Assembly (NCBI RefSeq): GCF_001700315.1
Contig: NZ_MASJ01000039.1
Location: forward strand, 124,001 to 188,000
Length of the DNA: 64,000 nucleotides
Source: Caryophanon tenue
GTDB taxonomy: Bacteria > Bacillota > Bacilli > Bacillales_A > Planococcaceae
Direction: 5' to 3'
Positions 43,112-54,944 of this stretch are shown here, one piece after another (position 1 is the stretch's first letter; each line of letters starts with the position of its first letter). The notes below the pieces were generated by a model that saw nothing but the letters and a program-made list of their open reading frames with translations, was not told the origin of the DNA and did not search any database. Made by a program: the position numbers and the translations under genes.

Positions 43112-43402
43112 GACTGGGACAGAACCTTATTTCTGATGAAAATAAGTGTATAGAGATGATAAGAATTTGCGGGTGCGTCCCGACACAAGCGGCGACTTCA
43201 GCAAGACAAGCATGCGCTTGAGACTACTAAGAGGAACATCTGCCAAGAACGCCACGTCGTGTGGCAGGGCAGATGTGACAAACATCGTGTTTGCCTCAAG
43301 CCATGCCTGCGAAACGCGTCCGCTCTGTGGAGTAGCACCTAAAACACAAAAATATCCTTCAGCAGTTGTCGTTGCTGAAGGATCTTTCTTTTTGTCCCAG
43401 CT
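43112..43402 (+). repeat. Dispersed intergenic element, copy R4 (full length)
   Basis: About 290 bp with ends GACTGGGACAGAACC and CTTTTTGTCCCAG (terminal inverted repeat). Ordered boxes: TTATTTCTGATGAAAATAA hairpin, GTCCCGACACAAGCGGCGAC, an internal CATCTGCC...GGCAGATG hairpin, CTGCGAAACGCGTCCGCTC, GTAGCACC, then ATATCCTTCAGCAG..CGTTGCTGAAGGAT. It lies between convergent genes and may act as a terminator for both. Confidence 0.82.
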
Positions 43403-43414
43403 CATCTTTCCTGT

Positions 43415-44440
43415 TTACATCCGCGCTGTAATCGCTTCTTTTAGTGCAGCCGCATCATCTGATTTAATGGCAATATAATCATAATGACGCTCAAAGCCCA
43501 TCATAAGCGTTACTTTTTGTGGCGATTTCATTTTTAATACAATATCCGGGACCGCTTCTTCAAACTCACGCACAATAAAATGCGCGGTTTGCTTTTTATA
43601 CATTTTGTGGTCATGCTCACTCCCAACGATAATCTCCTCAATTTGGCGACAGTCAATAACCGCTCGCTGCATTAACCCTAAGGATACATATAGTTGATTA
43701 TGCTTAAAATGCATAGGGTGTAAACGAAGCACTTGCATATCCGCTAATAAGAAGAACAACCCGTATATATTCACTGCTAATAAAACCCATGATACAAGCG
43801 GCATTTTACTATGTAACCAATAATGAAGCCCGATAGATTCAATAATAAGCGCATGAATAATCATTAACTGAAAGGCAATATAGCTCGTATTTTTGTACAA
43901 TGTAATGCCTTCATACGGCTGCTTTTTCCAGCTGAACAATGCATAATAAAACATCACAAGCTCCGAGGCAATAATATGCACAAGTGGCTGTTTGTTCATA
44001 TAACGCTCAAAGCCTTCTGAAAAGGCAAAAATGGCCGGTAATGTACTCGCCTTCATATGAGCACGTAACTTTGGCACATAACGAATACATGCCACAATAA
44101 TATAAAGCTCAAATAGAATAATGGCTACTTCAATACCAATACCTGCCCACGTAATTGAAGCGTACGGCGCTAAAATAGGCGCTGGTACAATAAGTCGTAA
44201 CAATACACAACCAAACGCTGCCACCACTATAGCTGTTTTTAATGAAAATTTTTGACGATATAACATAAATAAAATAGGTGTTACAAGTAATAAATCAAGT
44301 AATGACCCTAAAACAACCCCTTGTGCTTCTGGTGTAATTAATGACAAGCCAAACGGTGTTGTATATAGCAATAGATTACTTCCAACAACAGCGATTAACA
44401 AGAATAACCACACTGGTCTACCCTTTTGAATTAATGTCAT
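43415..44440 (-). CDS. Polytopic membrane protein of unknown function
   Basis: 341 residues from ATG 44440, 8 bases after AAGGGAG. Six to seven hydrophobic helices (PVWLFLLIAVVGSNLLLY, LLDLLLVTPILFMLY, AIVVAAFGCVLLRLIV, and others) are followed by a soluble C-terminal domain (SLGLMQRAVIDCRQIEEIIVGSE, PDIVLKMKSPQKVTLMMGFERHYDYIAIKSDD) that looks like a PH-type domain. Homologues in Bacilli are sometimes labelled beta-carotene monooxygenase, which the sequence does not support. Monocistronic; R4 forms its 3' end. Confidence 0.7.
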   Translation of the reverse strand: MTLIQKGRPVWLFLLIAVVGSNLLLYTTPFGLSLITPEAQGVVLGSLLDLLLVTPILFMLYRQKFSLKTAIVVAAFGCVLLRLIVPAPILAPYASITWAGIGIEVAIILFELYIIVACIRYVPKLRAHMKASTLPAIFAFSEGFERYMNKQPLVHIIASELVMFYYALFSWKKQPYEGITLYKNTSYIAFQLMIIHALIIESIGLHYWLHSKMPLVSWVLLAVNIYGLFFLLADMQVLRLHPMHFKHNQLYVSLGLMQRAVIDCRQIEEIIVGSEHDHKMYKKQTAHFIVREFEEAVPDIVLKMKSPQKVTLMMGFERHYDYIAIKSDDAAALKEAITARM

Positions 44441-44533
44441 GTTCATCACTCCCTTACATTAAGCATAAAGGCTTATGACCATACATTCAATGTAAACAAG
44501 TTGACCATTCTGTGTTTTTTAGCGCTATTTGTA

Positions 44534-44737
44534 CTAATGTTCTTTGCCTGTTATCCCTTTTCTCATTGACAGTATTATCACTGCAATAACCATCACTGAA
44601 AAGCCTACCCCAAGCACCTTATCCTCTCCAAATGCCCAGTGTAGAAAATCTGCATACGACGGGATTGGTAACCTCTCTATAAGTGACGATATAATGAACA
44701 GCAACAATATGACAATACCAATCCTTTTCCAATTCAT
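44534..44737 (-). CDS. Small two-helix membrane protein
   Basis: 67 residues from ATG 44737, 8 bases after AAAGGAG. Two hydrophobic segments (IGIVILLLFIISSLI and VLGVGFSVMVIAVIIL) are separated by an acidic loop with PSYADFLHWAFGED; the C-terminus is basic. Not recognised. It is monocistronic, with a promoter region of about 100 bases before the R5 repeat. Confidence 0.6.
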   Translation of the reverse strand: MNWKRIGIVILLLFIISSLIERLPIPSYADFLHWAFGEDKVLGVGFSVMVIAVIILSMRKGITGKEH

Positions 44738-44838
44738 ATGTACCACTCCTTTATACATACAAGTGTACCAATGAACAAACCTCTCAGCAATCCCACCGAA
44801 TATTCGGTTTTGTGTACGATGATTGTTTCTAAAAAATA

Positions 44839-45105
44839 GGCTGGGACAGAACCGTATTTCTGATGGAAATAAGTTGATTGAAATGATTAAAATGTGCTAG
44901 TGCGTCCCGACACAAGCGGCGACTTCAGCAGGACAAGCAATATTTTTCTGCGACGAGGTACCGCAGGAGCAGAAGCTTTTAAGCGGGGCATCGTGTTTGC
45001 CCCAAGCCCTGCCTGCGAAACGCGTCCGCTATGTGGCGTAGCACTAGAAGCAGAAAAATATCCTTCAGCAATTGCCGTTGCTGAAGGATATTTCTTTTTG
45101 TCCCA
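44839..45105 (+). repeat. Dispersed intergenic element, copy R5 (full length)
   Basis: About 267 bp, same orientation and box order as R4: GCTGGGACAGAACCGTATTT, CTGATGGAAATAAGT, GCGTCCCGACACAAGCGG, a different central hairpin (TTCTGC...GCAGAA), CTGCGAAACGCGTCCGCTA, GTAGCACTAGAAGC, and ATATCCTTCAGCAATTG / TTGCTGAAGGATAT followed by TTTTTGTCCCA. The similarity to R4 is high at both ends and low in the centre. It sits 15 bases after the LacI-type gene's stop on the minus strand. Confidence 0.83.
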
Positions 45106-45119
45106 ATTTCTTTTTCACG

Positions 45120-46088
45120 TTACTTAGTCGTCCCTCGTACACAAAGTGATGCTTCTAGCACAATCCGTGTATCAGGATTATCTTTACCTTCTAATTTGTT
45201 CACAAGCATACGTGTTGCTTGCTCTCCCAAATTATATACAGGCTGTGCAACGGTCGTTAAACCTGGTGGCACAAGCTCTCCTAGCTGGATACCGTCATAG
45301 CCAACAATTTGAATATCTTCTGGCACACGTAGCCCTGCTTCTTTGACCGCTTTTAAGACGCCAAGTGCTGCGTAATCGCTACATGTAAAAATGCCATCTA
45401 CTGGCTTTCCTTGTTGTAAGTACGTTGTCATTAGTTTATACGCGTTATCAAAGCCGTAATCGCCAATGAGGATTTCGTAATCAACCGCTTCCGTCATCGC
45501 TGCTAAAAAGCCATCTACACGCTCATTTGACGATGCAACATCGACTGTACCACGTAAGCATATTAAATGCTTGGCGCCACGTTCAATCAAATAAGAGGCA
45601 CCTAATTTAGCGGCTTCAAAATTATTCGTTGATACATTTGGTAATAAACTTTCCGGTGAACGGTCAAGTGCGACAACCGGTATATTTAAATCTAAATAGC
45701 TTTGTTCTGAGATAAGATTTGATGCTACGATAAAGCCTGCTACATATGTTTGACGTAACATCGCAATATAATGTAATTCCTTTTCTTGCTGCTCATCACT
45801 ATTACATAACACAACCGTATAACCAAGTGCTAATGCTGTATCTTCAACTGCTCGTGCTAGCTGCGGAAAAAACGGATTCGTAATATCTGGCACAATTAAG
45901 CCAATTAAATTCGTCTGCTTCGTCGTTAAACTACGTGCGACTTGGTTCGGACGATAATTTAAATCTTTAATCGCACGTTCAATTGCCGCTTTTGCCTCTT
46001 GGCTCACATAATCTTTATTATTTAAAAAACGAGACACCGTCGCAACCGACACACCTGCCTGTTTTGCTACTTGCTTAATATTTGCCAT
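45120..46088 (-). CDS. LacI-family transcriptional regulator
   Basis: 322 residues. The N-terminal HTH (MANIKQVAKQAGVSVATVSRFLNNKDYVSQEAKAAIERAI) and hinge (YRPNQVARSL) are followed by a periplasmic-binding-like effector domain (IGLIVPDITNPFFPQLARAVED, VVLCNSDEQQEKELHYI). The full binding domain with FTCSDYAALGVLKAVKEAGLRVPEDIQIVGYDGIQLGELVPPGLTTV resembles RbsR/CcpA-type proteins that sense sugars. No sugar operon adjoins it, so targets are elsewhere. ATG 46088; R5 acts as its 3' end. It is not CcpA by the weak match of the N-terminus, though that is uncertain. Confidence 0.85.
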   Translation of the reverse strand: MANIKQVAKQAGVSVATVSRFLNNKDYVSQEAKAAIERAIKDLNYRPNQVARSLTTKQTNLIGLIVPDITNPFFPQLARAVEDTALALGYTVVLCNSDEQQEKELHYIAMLRQTYVAGFIVASNLISEQSYLDLNIPVVALDRSPESLLPNVSTNNFEAAKLGASYLIERGAKHLICLRGTVDVASSNERVDGFLAAMTEAVDYEILIGDYGFDNAYKLMTTYLQQGKPVDGIFTCSDYAALGVLKAVKEAGLRVPEDIQIVGYDGIQLGELVPPGLTTVAQPVYNLGEQATRMLVNKLEGKDNPDTRIVLEASLCVRGTTK

Positions 46089-46261
46089 GTCTTCTTCACC
46101 TTTGCCTTGTGTAATCAGTACCGTTGCCTTTTTTAGACAACTCCCCTCGAATAGTTGTATTATGTCATATATTGCTAAAAATTACTATACCTCTATGTAT
46201 GAAATTGACGTTTTACACATATTCGATAACCTTTTACCCACAATACTTCTTGCTAAAACAT

Positions 46262-46300
46262 AAAAGCGAGGCCCTCGTCTATCGAGGCCCTCGCTAAAAA
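46262..46300 (-). terminator. Terminator of the ilv-leu operon
   Basis: AGCGAGGCCCTCG (46265-46277) and CGAGGCCCTCGCT (46283-46295) form a GC-rich perfect stem, with T-rich sequence after it on the minus strand, five bases after the leuD stop. Confidence 0.88.
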
Positions 46301-46305
46301 TGTGC

Positions 46306-46899
46306 TTATTCGAATACGATGCGCTTTTCTTCATACGCTTTAATATGATCTTCATATTTAAACGTTAATGCAATTTCGTCCCAACCATTTAAAAGCATTT
46401 CTTTATAGTACGGATCAATGCTAAAGCTGTACACTTTGCCGTCCGCAGTCGTTACAGTTTGTTCCGCTAAGTTTACTTCAATTTCCTGTGCTTGTGCGAT
46501 ACCTGTTGCTAGTAACTCCTCGCACTCTACTTCTGTTAACTTCACAGGTAAAATCCCGTTTTTATAACAGTTATTGTGGAAAATATCTGCAAAGCTTGGC
46601 GCAATAACTACATTGAAGCCGTAGTCTAAAATTGCCCACGGTGCATGCTCACGTGAAGAGCCACAGCCGAAGTTGTCTTGTGCAACTAAAATTTTAGCAC
46701 CTTGGTATTGTGGCTTATTTAATACGAAGTCCTCATTCACTGAGCCATCTTCGTTAAAACGCCAGTGGTGGAATAAAAACTCACCAAAGCCAGTACGTTC
46801 GATACGCTTTAAAAATTCTTTTGAAATAATTTGGTCCGTATCGACATTTTTATGATCAAGCGGTGCATATACGCTTTTCACAACATTAATTGGTTCCAT
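46306..46899 (-). CDS. leuD: 3-isopropylmalate dehydratase small subunit
   Basis: 197 residues from ATG 46899, ten bases after AGGAG. VDTDQIISKEFLKRIERTGFGEFLFHHWRF, ILVAQDNFGCGSSREHAPWAILDYGFNVVIAPSFADIFHNNCYKNGILPV are diagnostic of LeuD. Together with LeuC it isomerises 2-isopropylmalate to 3-isopropylmalate. It is the last gene of the operon, 31 bases after the leuC stop, and is followed by a strong terminator. Confidence 0.95.
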   Translation of the reverse strand: MEPINVVKSVYAPLDHKNVDTDQIISKEFLKRIERTGFGEFLFHHWRFNEDGSVNEDFVLNKPQYQGAKILVAQDNFGCGSSREHAPWAILDYGFNVVIAPSFADIFHNNCYKNGILPVKLTEVECEELLATGIAQAQEIEVNLAEQTVTTADGKVYSFSIDPYYKEMLLNGWDEIALTFKYEDHIKAYEEKRIVFE

Positions 46900-46929
46900 G
46901 TCTTTCACACTCCTGCAAAATGGTTTCGC

Positions 46930-48342
46930 TTACGCTTCTTGTTTTTGTTTCATATATTCACGTACATCGACGAAGCGACCGTGAATGCCGGCTGCCGCTG
47001 CCATTACTGGTGACACTAAATGTGTACGTGCCCCTGCACCTTGACGACCTTCGAAGTTACGGTTTGATGTTGATGCACAACGTTCACCTGATGGAATAAC
47101 ATCTTCGTTCATGCCAAGACATGCTGAACATCCTGACTCACGCCATTCAAAGCCTGCTGCTGTGAAGATTTTATCTAAACCTTCTTCTTCCGCCGCTTTT
47201 TTCGTTGACCAAGATCCTGGTACGACAATACCTTTTACGCCTGGTGCTAGTTTTTCGCCTTCAACAATGCTTGCTGCGGCACGTAAATCTGATAAGCGAG
47301 AGTTTGTACAAGAGCCGATAAAGACATGTTGTACTTCAATATCTGTAATTTTTTGACCTTCTGCAAGGTCCATATATTTTAACGCTTTTTCTAATGCGTT
47401 ACGGTCAATGTCGTTATCATAGTCTGCTTTTGTTGGTACAGTTTTTGATACGCCAATCCCCATTGATGGGTTTGTGCCCCATGTTACAACTGGCTCAATA
47501 TCCGCTGCATCAATTTCAAGAACAACATCATACGTTGCACCTTCATCTGATGCTAAGCTTAACCAATATGCTGCCGCTTCATCAAATTGTTTTTGTGGTG
47601 CAAAGCGACGACCACGTAGGAATTCTACTGTCGTTTCATCCGGTGAAATTAATCCTGCTTTTGCCCCTGCTTCAATCGACATATTACAAATTGTCATACG
47701 TTCTTCCATTGACAGCTTGCGAATCGCTTCACCTGTATACTCCACAATATGGCCTGTACCAATGCCGATGCCCCATTTTGCGATAATCGCTAAAATGATA
47801 TCTTTTGCTGTTACGCCAAAGCCAAGCTCACCGTTTACACGGATTTCCATTGTTGGTGGTTTTGTTTGCCATAATGTTTGTGTACTCATAACATGCTCTA
47901 CTTCCGATGTACCGATACCGAATGCTAATGCACCGAATGCACCGTGTGTCGCTGTATGGGAGTCACCACATACGATTGTTTTACCTGGCTGTGTTAAGCC
48001 AAGCTCTGGCCCGATTACATGTACAATCCCTTGGTCTGGATGGCCAATATCTGCTAATTGTACACCGAACTCTTTTGCGTTATCAGCAAGTGTTGTAATT
48101 TGCTTTTTTGCAATTGGGTCATTAATAACGGGTAAATTTTTTGTTGGTACGTTATGGTCCATCGTTGCGAAACATAAATCTGTACGACGCACTTGACGAC
48201 CTGCTAAACGTAACCCTTCAAATGCTTGTGGACTTGTTACTTCGTGAATTAAATGTAGGTCGATATAAAGTAAATCCGGTTTGCCGTCTTCACGATAGAC
48301 AACGTGTTGTTCCCAAATTTTATCGATAATATTTTTCGCCAT
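46930..48342 (-). CDS. leuC: 3-isopropylmalate dehydratase large subunit
   Basis: 470 residues from ATG 48342 (behind GGTGA; a GTG at 48351 is weaker). The aconitase-type signatures are present: [47 protein letters not shown] and [34 protein letters not shown], with the three Cys residues that bind the 4Fe-4S cluster. It works with LeuD. It follows leuB by 19 bases, within the operon. Confidence 0.95.
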   Translation of the reverse strand: MAKNIIDKIWEQHVVYREDGKPDLLYIDLHLIHEVTSPQAFEGLRLAGRQVRRTDLCFATMDHNVPTKNLPVINDPIAKKQITTLADNAKEFGVQLADIGHPDQGIVHVIGPELGLTQPGKTIVCGDSHTATHGAFGALAFGIGTSEVEHVMSTQTLWQTKPPTMEIRVNGELGFGVTAKDIILAIIAKWGIGIGTGHIVEYTGEAIRKLSMEERMTICNMSIEAGAKAGLISPDETTVEFLRGRRFAPQKQFDEAAAYWLSLASDEGATYDVVLEIDAADIEPVVTWGTNPSMGIGVSKTVPTKADYDNDIDRNALEKALKYMDLAEGQKITDIEVQHVFIGSCTNSRLSDLRAAASIVEGEKLAPGVKGIVVPGSWSTKKAAEEEGLDKIFTAAGFEWRESGCSACLGMNEDVIPSGERCASTSNRNFEGRQGAGARTHLVSPVMAAAAGIHGRFVDVREYMKQKQEA

Positions 48343-48361
48343 GTTTATCACCGTTCCTTAA

Positions 48362-49438
48362 CTAGTTTGACACTGGAGTACTAATTTCTGCTAACACTTC
48401 TTTTGTCCATTCTGACGTTGATAGTACACGAGAACCTGTTTTTGCAAGGTCTCCTGTAAATAAGCCTTTTTCGAATACAGCATTTACTGCACGTTCGATT
48501 TCAGCGGCTTCTTCATTTAAACCGAATGAGTATTTTAAGAGCATTGCTGCTGATAAAATTGTTGCTGCTGGGTTCGCTTTTTCTTGCCCTGCAATGTCTG
48601 GTGCTGAACCATGGACTGGCTCGTATAAACCGAAATTATCAGAACGCATTGAGGCAGATGGTAATGTACCAAGTGAGCCTGTAATTACCGATGCTTCATC
48701 TGATAAAATGTCGCCAAACATGTTCTCAGTTACGACAACGTCATAATGCGCTGGATTTGTAATCAGCTTCATTGCCACTGAGTCGACTAAGTTATGTTCT
48801 ACTTCTACATCTGGATATTGTGCTTTTTTCTCTTCAACAATTTGACGCCATAATTTACTTGAATCAAGGACATTTGCTTTATCCACTGAGCAAAGCTTAC
48901 CACGACGTACACGTGCTAAGTTAAACGCTGTATCAACAATGCGCTCAATTTCTTTACGTGTATATGCTAGTGTATCAACGGCATGCTCGTCTGTTAAAAC
49001 GCGTGGCTCTCCGAAATAAAGACCGCCCGTTAATTCACGTACAATAAGTAAGTCAACGTTTTCTGCTACTTCACGTTTTAATGGTGAAGCATCCAGTAAG
49101 CTCGGAATTGCTGCAACAGGACGAAGGTTTGCGAACAAATCAAAGTGCTTGCGAATTTGTAATAAGCCTTTTTCTGGACGTAAATGAGATGGGTTGTTGT
49201 CCCATTTCGGTCCTCCTACTGCACCTAATAATACAGCGTCACTCGCTTCACATTTTGCAATCGTTTCTTCTGGTAATGGGTTATTTTCTGCATCAATTGC
49301 TGCACCACCGATCAGTGCGTAATCTAGCTCAAATTTATGACCAAAGCGCGTTTCAATTGCTTGTAATACTTCAACAGCTGACGCTACTACTTCTGGGCCA
49401 ATGCCATCGCCAGGTAAAATCGTGATTTTCTTCTCCAT
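48362..49438 (-). CDS. leuB: 3-isopropylmalate dehydrogenase
   Basis: 358 residues from ATG 49438. KITILPGDGIGPEVVASAVEVL, LRPEKGLLQIRKHFDLFANLRPV, LLIVRELTGGLYFGEPR and NMFGDILSDEASVITGSLGTLPSASM, with GLYEPVHGSAPDIAGQEKANPAATILSAAMLL, are the classic LeuB motifs. It oxidises and decarboxylates 3-isopropylmalate with NAD+. The ribosome site is AAAGGA, eleven bases before the start. It is separated from leuA by 118 bases that hold a terminator-like hairpin. Confidence 0.95.
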   Translation of the reverse strand: MEKKITILPGDGIGPEVVASAVEVLQAIETRFGHKFELDYALIGGAAIDAENNPLPEETIAKCEASDAVLLGAVGGPKWDNNPSHLRPEKGLLQIRKHFDLFANLRPVAAIPSLLDASPLKREVAENVDLLIVRELTGGLYFGEPRVLTDEHAVDTLAYTRKEIERIVDTAFNLARVRRGKLCSVDKANVLDSSKLWRQIVEEKKAQYPDVEVEHNLVDSVAMKLITNPAHYDVVVTENMFGDILSDEASVITGSLGTLPSASMRSDNFGLYEPVHGSAPDIAGQEKANPAATILSAAMLLKYSFGLNEEAAEIERAVNAVFEKGLFTGDLAKTGSRVLSTSEWTKEVLAEISTPVSN

Positions 49439-49504
49439 TGTTCGAAACATCCTTTCATTCTTCGCATTTTCCGTTTTGATGTGTAACAACCGTGTTGCTA
49501 TGTA

Positions 49505-49545
49505 GAAAAAAGACCAGCCTGTCTATGTCAGACTAAGCTGGTACT
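49505..49545 (-). terminator. Internal terminator-like hairpin between leuA and leuB
   Basis: On the minus strand ACCAGC(TTAGTC...GACAGG)GCTGGT forms a stem followed by TCTTTTTTC. It lies inside the operon, 11 bases after the leuA stop, so it may partly terminate transcription or mark an RNA processing point. Confidence 0.6.
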
Positions 49546-49556
49546 TTGTAACGTTC

Positions 49557-52137
<2,581 letters not shown>

Positions 52138-52173
52138 TCAATTGTCTAAATTTTAAAGTGTGGCGTAAGACTT

Positions 52174-52240
52174 AATATATGCGAACTATTCAGAAATTTC
52201 AAGTGTATTTAGGAAAATAATTTAAAATTTTCTAAACTTT
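52174..52240 (-). promoter_or_regulatory. ilvC promoter with CodY-like boxes
   Basis: On the minus strand TTGAAA (52197-52202) and TATATT (52174-52179) are 17 bases apart, 55 bases before ilvC. The 15-mer ACTATTCAGAAATTT at 52185-52199 overlaps the promoter and matches the CodY consensus AATTTTCWGAAAATT with three mismatches; AATTTTCTAAACTTT at 52226-52240 also has three. CodY represses ilv-leu genes in B. subtilis, which supports the reading. Confidence 0.6.
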
Positions 52241-52243
52241 TCA

Positions 52244-52756
52244 TTATTTCAGAATAGAAAGCTGCGAATGAACAAGCTGTGTTTCACGTACAGTCGCTGT
52301 TGCACCTGCACGCGTCAGCTCTTTAATGCCATATGGGCGTAATAAATCAATAAACGCGTCGATTTTTTCTGGTGAACCGACTACTTGATATGTCACAACA
52401 TTTTTGGCTGTGTCGATAATTTGCGCACGGAAAGGCTCGACAATCGCGTTCATTTCCATACGTAAATTTGCTGGTGAAATAACTTTTACTAATGCTAATT
52501 CACGTAGCACAATCGATTTATCTGTAATATCTTGTACCTTTAATACATCGATTTGTTTCGATAATTGCTTCACTAATTGCTCAATTCTATTTTGGTCTGG
52601 TACATTAACGATAAATGTCATCTTTGAAATATGATCATTTTCAGTATGACCAACTGTAATGGATTCAATATTAAATTGACGCTTCATTAAAAGACCTGTT
52701 ACGCGGTTTAATACACCGCTTTGATTAATAACTGTTACAACAATTACACGTTTCAT
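52244..52756 (-). CDS. ilvN: Acetolactate synthase small (regulatory) subunit
   Basis: 170 residues with an N-terminal ACT domain: RVIVVTVINQSGVLNRVTGLLMKRQFNIESITVGHTENDHISKMTF, followed by RIEQLVKQLSKQIDVLKVQDITDKS. The second half (RELALVKVISPANLRMEMNAIVEPFRAQIIDTAKNVVTYQVVGSPEKIDAFIDLLRPYGIKELTRAG) is the C-terminal regulatory domain, typical of the longer IlvN/IlvH type. It confers valine feedback on IlvB. Its ATG 52756 overlaps the ilvB stop by one base. Confidence 0.95.
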   Translation of the reverse strand: MKRVIVVTVINQSGVLNRVTGLLMKRQFNIESITVGHTENDHISKMTFIVNVPDQNRIEQLVKQLSKQIDVLKVQDITDKSIVLRELALVKVISPANLRMEMNAIVEPFRAQIIDTAKNVVTYQVVGSPEKIDAFIDLLRPYGIKELTRAGATATVRETQLVHSQLSILK

Positions 52757-54534
52757 TATTCTTCCACCCCGATCATTTCATGTAACCCTTTACCAGGCGC
52801 AACCATTGGATATACGTTCTCAAGCTGTTTCACACGGCAATCGATTAATACTGGTTCGTCTGATCCTAATGCTTCCGCAAAAATCGCTTCTGCATCCTCA
52901 AGCTTGTCAATACGGTAACCTTTAATGCTATAGGCATCCGCAAGCTTAACGAAGTCCGGCTGTACCGGAATTAATGATGATGAATAGCGCTCTGAATAGA
53001 ATGTTTCTTGCCATTGGCGTACCATTCCTAAGCAGCTATTGTTTAAAATAACGATTTTTACTGGTAAGTTAAACTCTTGTAATAATGAAAGCTCTTGTGC
53101 TGTCATTTGGAAACCTGCGTCACCAACAACAGAGACAACTTTCTTATCTGGCTTCGCAAATTGCGCTCCGATTGCCGCTGGGAAACCGAAGCCCATCGTA
53201 CCTAGTCCACCAGATGTTACCCATGAATGTGGGTTGTTTAATTTATAGTATTGTGCTGTCCACATTTGGTGCTGACCTACGTCAGTCGTTACGATGGCAT
53301 CACCGTTTGTTACGCGGTGAATAATATCTAATGCTTGTTGCGGTAAAATTTCACCCGCTGCCGCTTCTTCATTAATCCATAATGGATATTTCGCAGCATG
53401 CTCGCGAATACGTGCTAGCCATGTATCCTCTTGTGCTGTTTCAAAATCTTTTTTCAGTAACGCATTTAACGCTTCTTTTGCATCAGCAACAATTGGAATT
53501 GCTGTCGGTACGTTTTTACCGATTTCCGCTGGATCAATGTCAATATGAATAACCGTTGCGTTCGGTGCAAATGTCGTTAAATTCCCTGTTAGGCGGTCGT
53601 CAAAGCGCGCACCGATGTTTAGTAACACATCACACTCTTGAATCGCTGTATTCGCGGCGTATGTGCCGTGCATCCCTGCCATACCAAAGTTTAACTCGTG
53701 CTCACCGTGCACAGCGCCTAACCCTAATAATGTACTTACTAATGGGAAATTATACTTTTCGATAAATTCAGTTAATTGTTCTGTTGCGTCTGCAAATAAT
53801 GTCCCCGCGCCTGCAAGTACAAGTGGCTTTTTCGCTTCACTTAGTAGCTGAATCGCTTTTTGAATTTGTAAATAGTTCGGCTTATATGTCGGTTGATAGC
53901 CTGGTAAGTTAATGTCTTTTGACTGTGCTGCAATTTCTTCCATTACGGCTTCTGTAAATACAGCCTGCGATACGTTTTTCGGGAAATCTACTACAACCGG
54001 ACCTTTACGACCTGTATTCGCAATATGGAATGCTTCGCGTACGATACGCGGAATGTCACGAATATCTTGTACTTGGTAGTTATGCTTTGTAATTGGCGTT
54101 GTAATCCCGATAATATCTGCTTCTTGGAATGCATCTGTACCGATTAATGATGTCGCAACTTGCCCTGTAAACACAACTAATGGAATTGAATCAATCATCG
54201 CATCCGCAATACCTGTTACTAAGTTTGTTGCACCTGGTCCTGAAGTTGCAATGACAACACCCGGTTTATTGGCAACACGTGCATAACCTTCAGCTGCATG
54301 AATCGCGCCTTGCTCATGACGCGTTAAAATATGACGAATCGGGTTGCGATATAGTGCATCATATACTTGTAGCACCGCACCACCTGGATAACCGAACACA
54401 ATTTCAACACCGGCTTCATGTAATGCTTCAATTAAAATATCTGCCCCGTCCTTATGTGGCGGTGTGTTTTCAGCTGCTTGACGCTGAACTTTAAGCTGAT
54501 CTTCCTTGTAATCTTCTGAAATTTTCGTATTCAT
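52756..54534 (-). CDS. ilvB: Acetolactate synthase large (catalytic) subunit
   Basis: 592 residues of the ThDP-dependent acetohydroxyacid synthase. [46 protein letters not shown] has the catalytic Glu region, [22 protein letters not shown] follows, and [48 protein letters not shown] is the ThDP-Mg motif (GDG-like GDAGF...NN). It forms acetolactate or acetohydroxybutyrate from pyruvate. ATG 54534 lies 8 bases after AGGAGG. A T-box leader stands in front of it. Confidence 0.95.
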   Translation of the reverse strand: MNTKISEDYKEDQLKVQRQAAENTPPHKDGADILIEALHEAGVEIVFGYPGGAVLQVYDALYRNPIRHILTRHEQGAIHAAEGYARVANKPGVVIATSGPGATNLVTGIADAMIDSIPLVVFTGQVATSLIGTDAFQEADIIGITTPITKHNYQVQDIRDIPRIVREAFHIANTGRKGPVVVDFPKNVSQAVFTEAVMEEIAAQSKDINLPGYQPTYKPNYLQIQKAIQLLSEAKKPLVLAGAGTLFADATEQLTEFIEKYNFPLVSTLLGLGAVHGEHELNFGMAGMHGTYAANTAIQECDVLLNIGARFDDRLTGNLTTFAPNATVIHIDIDPAEIGKNVPTAIPIVADAKEALNALLKKDFETAQEDTWLARIREHAAKYPLWINEEAAAGEILPQQALDIIHRVTNGDAIVTTDVGQHQMWTAQYYKLNNPHSWVTSGGLGTMGFGFPAAIGAQFAKPDKKVVSVVGDAGFQMTAQELSLLQEFNLPVKIVILNNSCLGMVRQWQETFYSERYSSSLIPVQPDFVKLADAYSIKGYRIDKLEDAEAIFAEALGSDEPVLIDCRVKQLENVYPMVAPGKGLHEMIGVEE

Positions 54535-54593
54535 ACGATTTCCCTCCTATTTTCTTCTTATATAAATGCTTTCATTATGTGCATTGCTGACAA

Positions 54594-54912
54594 AAAGAAA
54601 AAGCCTTTTCTCCTCACGCAAAAGAAAACCTTCTACGTAGGGATGAAAAAGACTTTTCATGGTACCACCCTTATTTATAGCTTTACGCTACCTCAGGAAC
54701 CGTAACACGTAAACAAATTGCTACATATGAGTAGCATCGCTTACACGATTCATTAATAACGAGCACTTTGAAATATGCCCGGGATTATCTAATGGCTTAC
54801 GCGTTTAATAATCCACTCCGAGGGGATGTCGGTTCTAGTTGCATCGCCGGCTTCCAGCACGTCCGGCTCTCTGGTAGATGCAAGTCTCTAAAACCTTTAA
54901 CCTCATCAACGA
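54594..54912 (-). promoter_or_regulatory. T-box leader before ilvB
   Basis: On the minus strand the leader shows an upper stem (TTGCATC/GATGCAA), AGAGAGCCGG...GCCGGC near the distal end, then GAGTGG and, near its 3' end, the T-box sequence AAGGGTGGTACC at 54661-54672. A hairpin including ATGAAAA/TTTTCAT and CCCT pairing with AGGG follows as terminator. The specifier is not certain: ATC (54825-54827) fits isoleucine, and CTC (54820-54822) fits leucine. Uncharged tRNA binding would favour antitermination into ilvB. Confidence 0.85.
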
Positions 54913-54944
54913 TTTAATCTTAGTATCTATTTGTCAAACAAAAT

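Noticed and set aside
43127-43478. Frames of 92-110 codons in repeat copy R4 and one of 77 codons in R5 (44894-45127)
   Set aside because: They arise from the hairpin-rich GC-richer repeat sequence and run through the terminator stem; no ribosome site, not conserved in frame between R4 and R5.
47474-48196. A 240-codon plus-strand frame opposite leuC
   Set aside because: Its length comes from the codon pattern of leuC on the other strand; composition is Ser/Pro/Cys-rich and there is no ribosome site.
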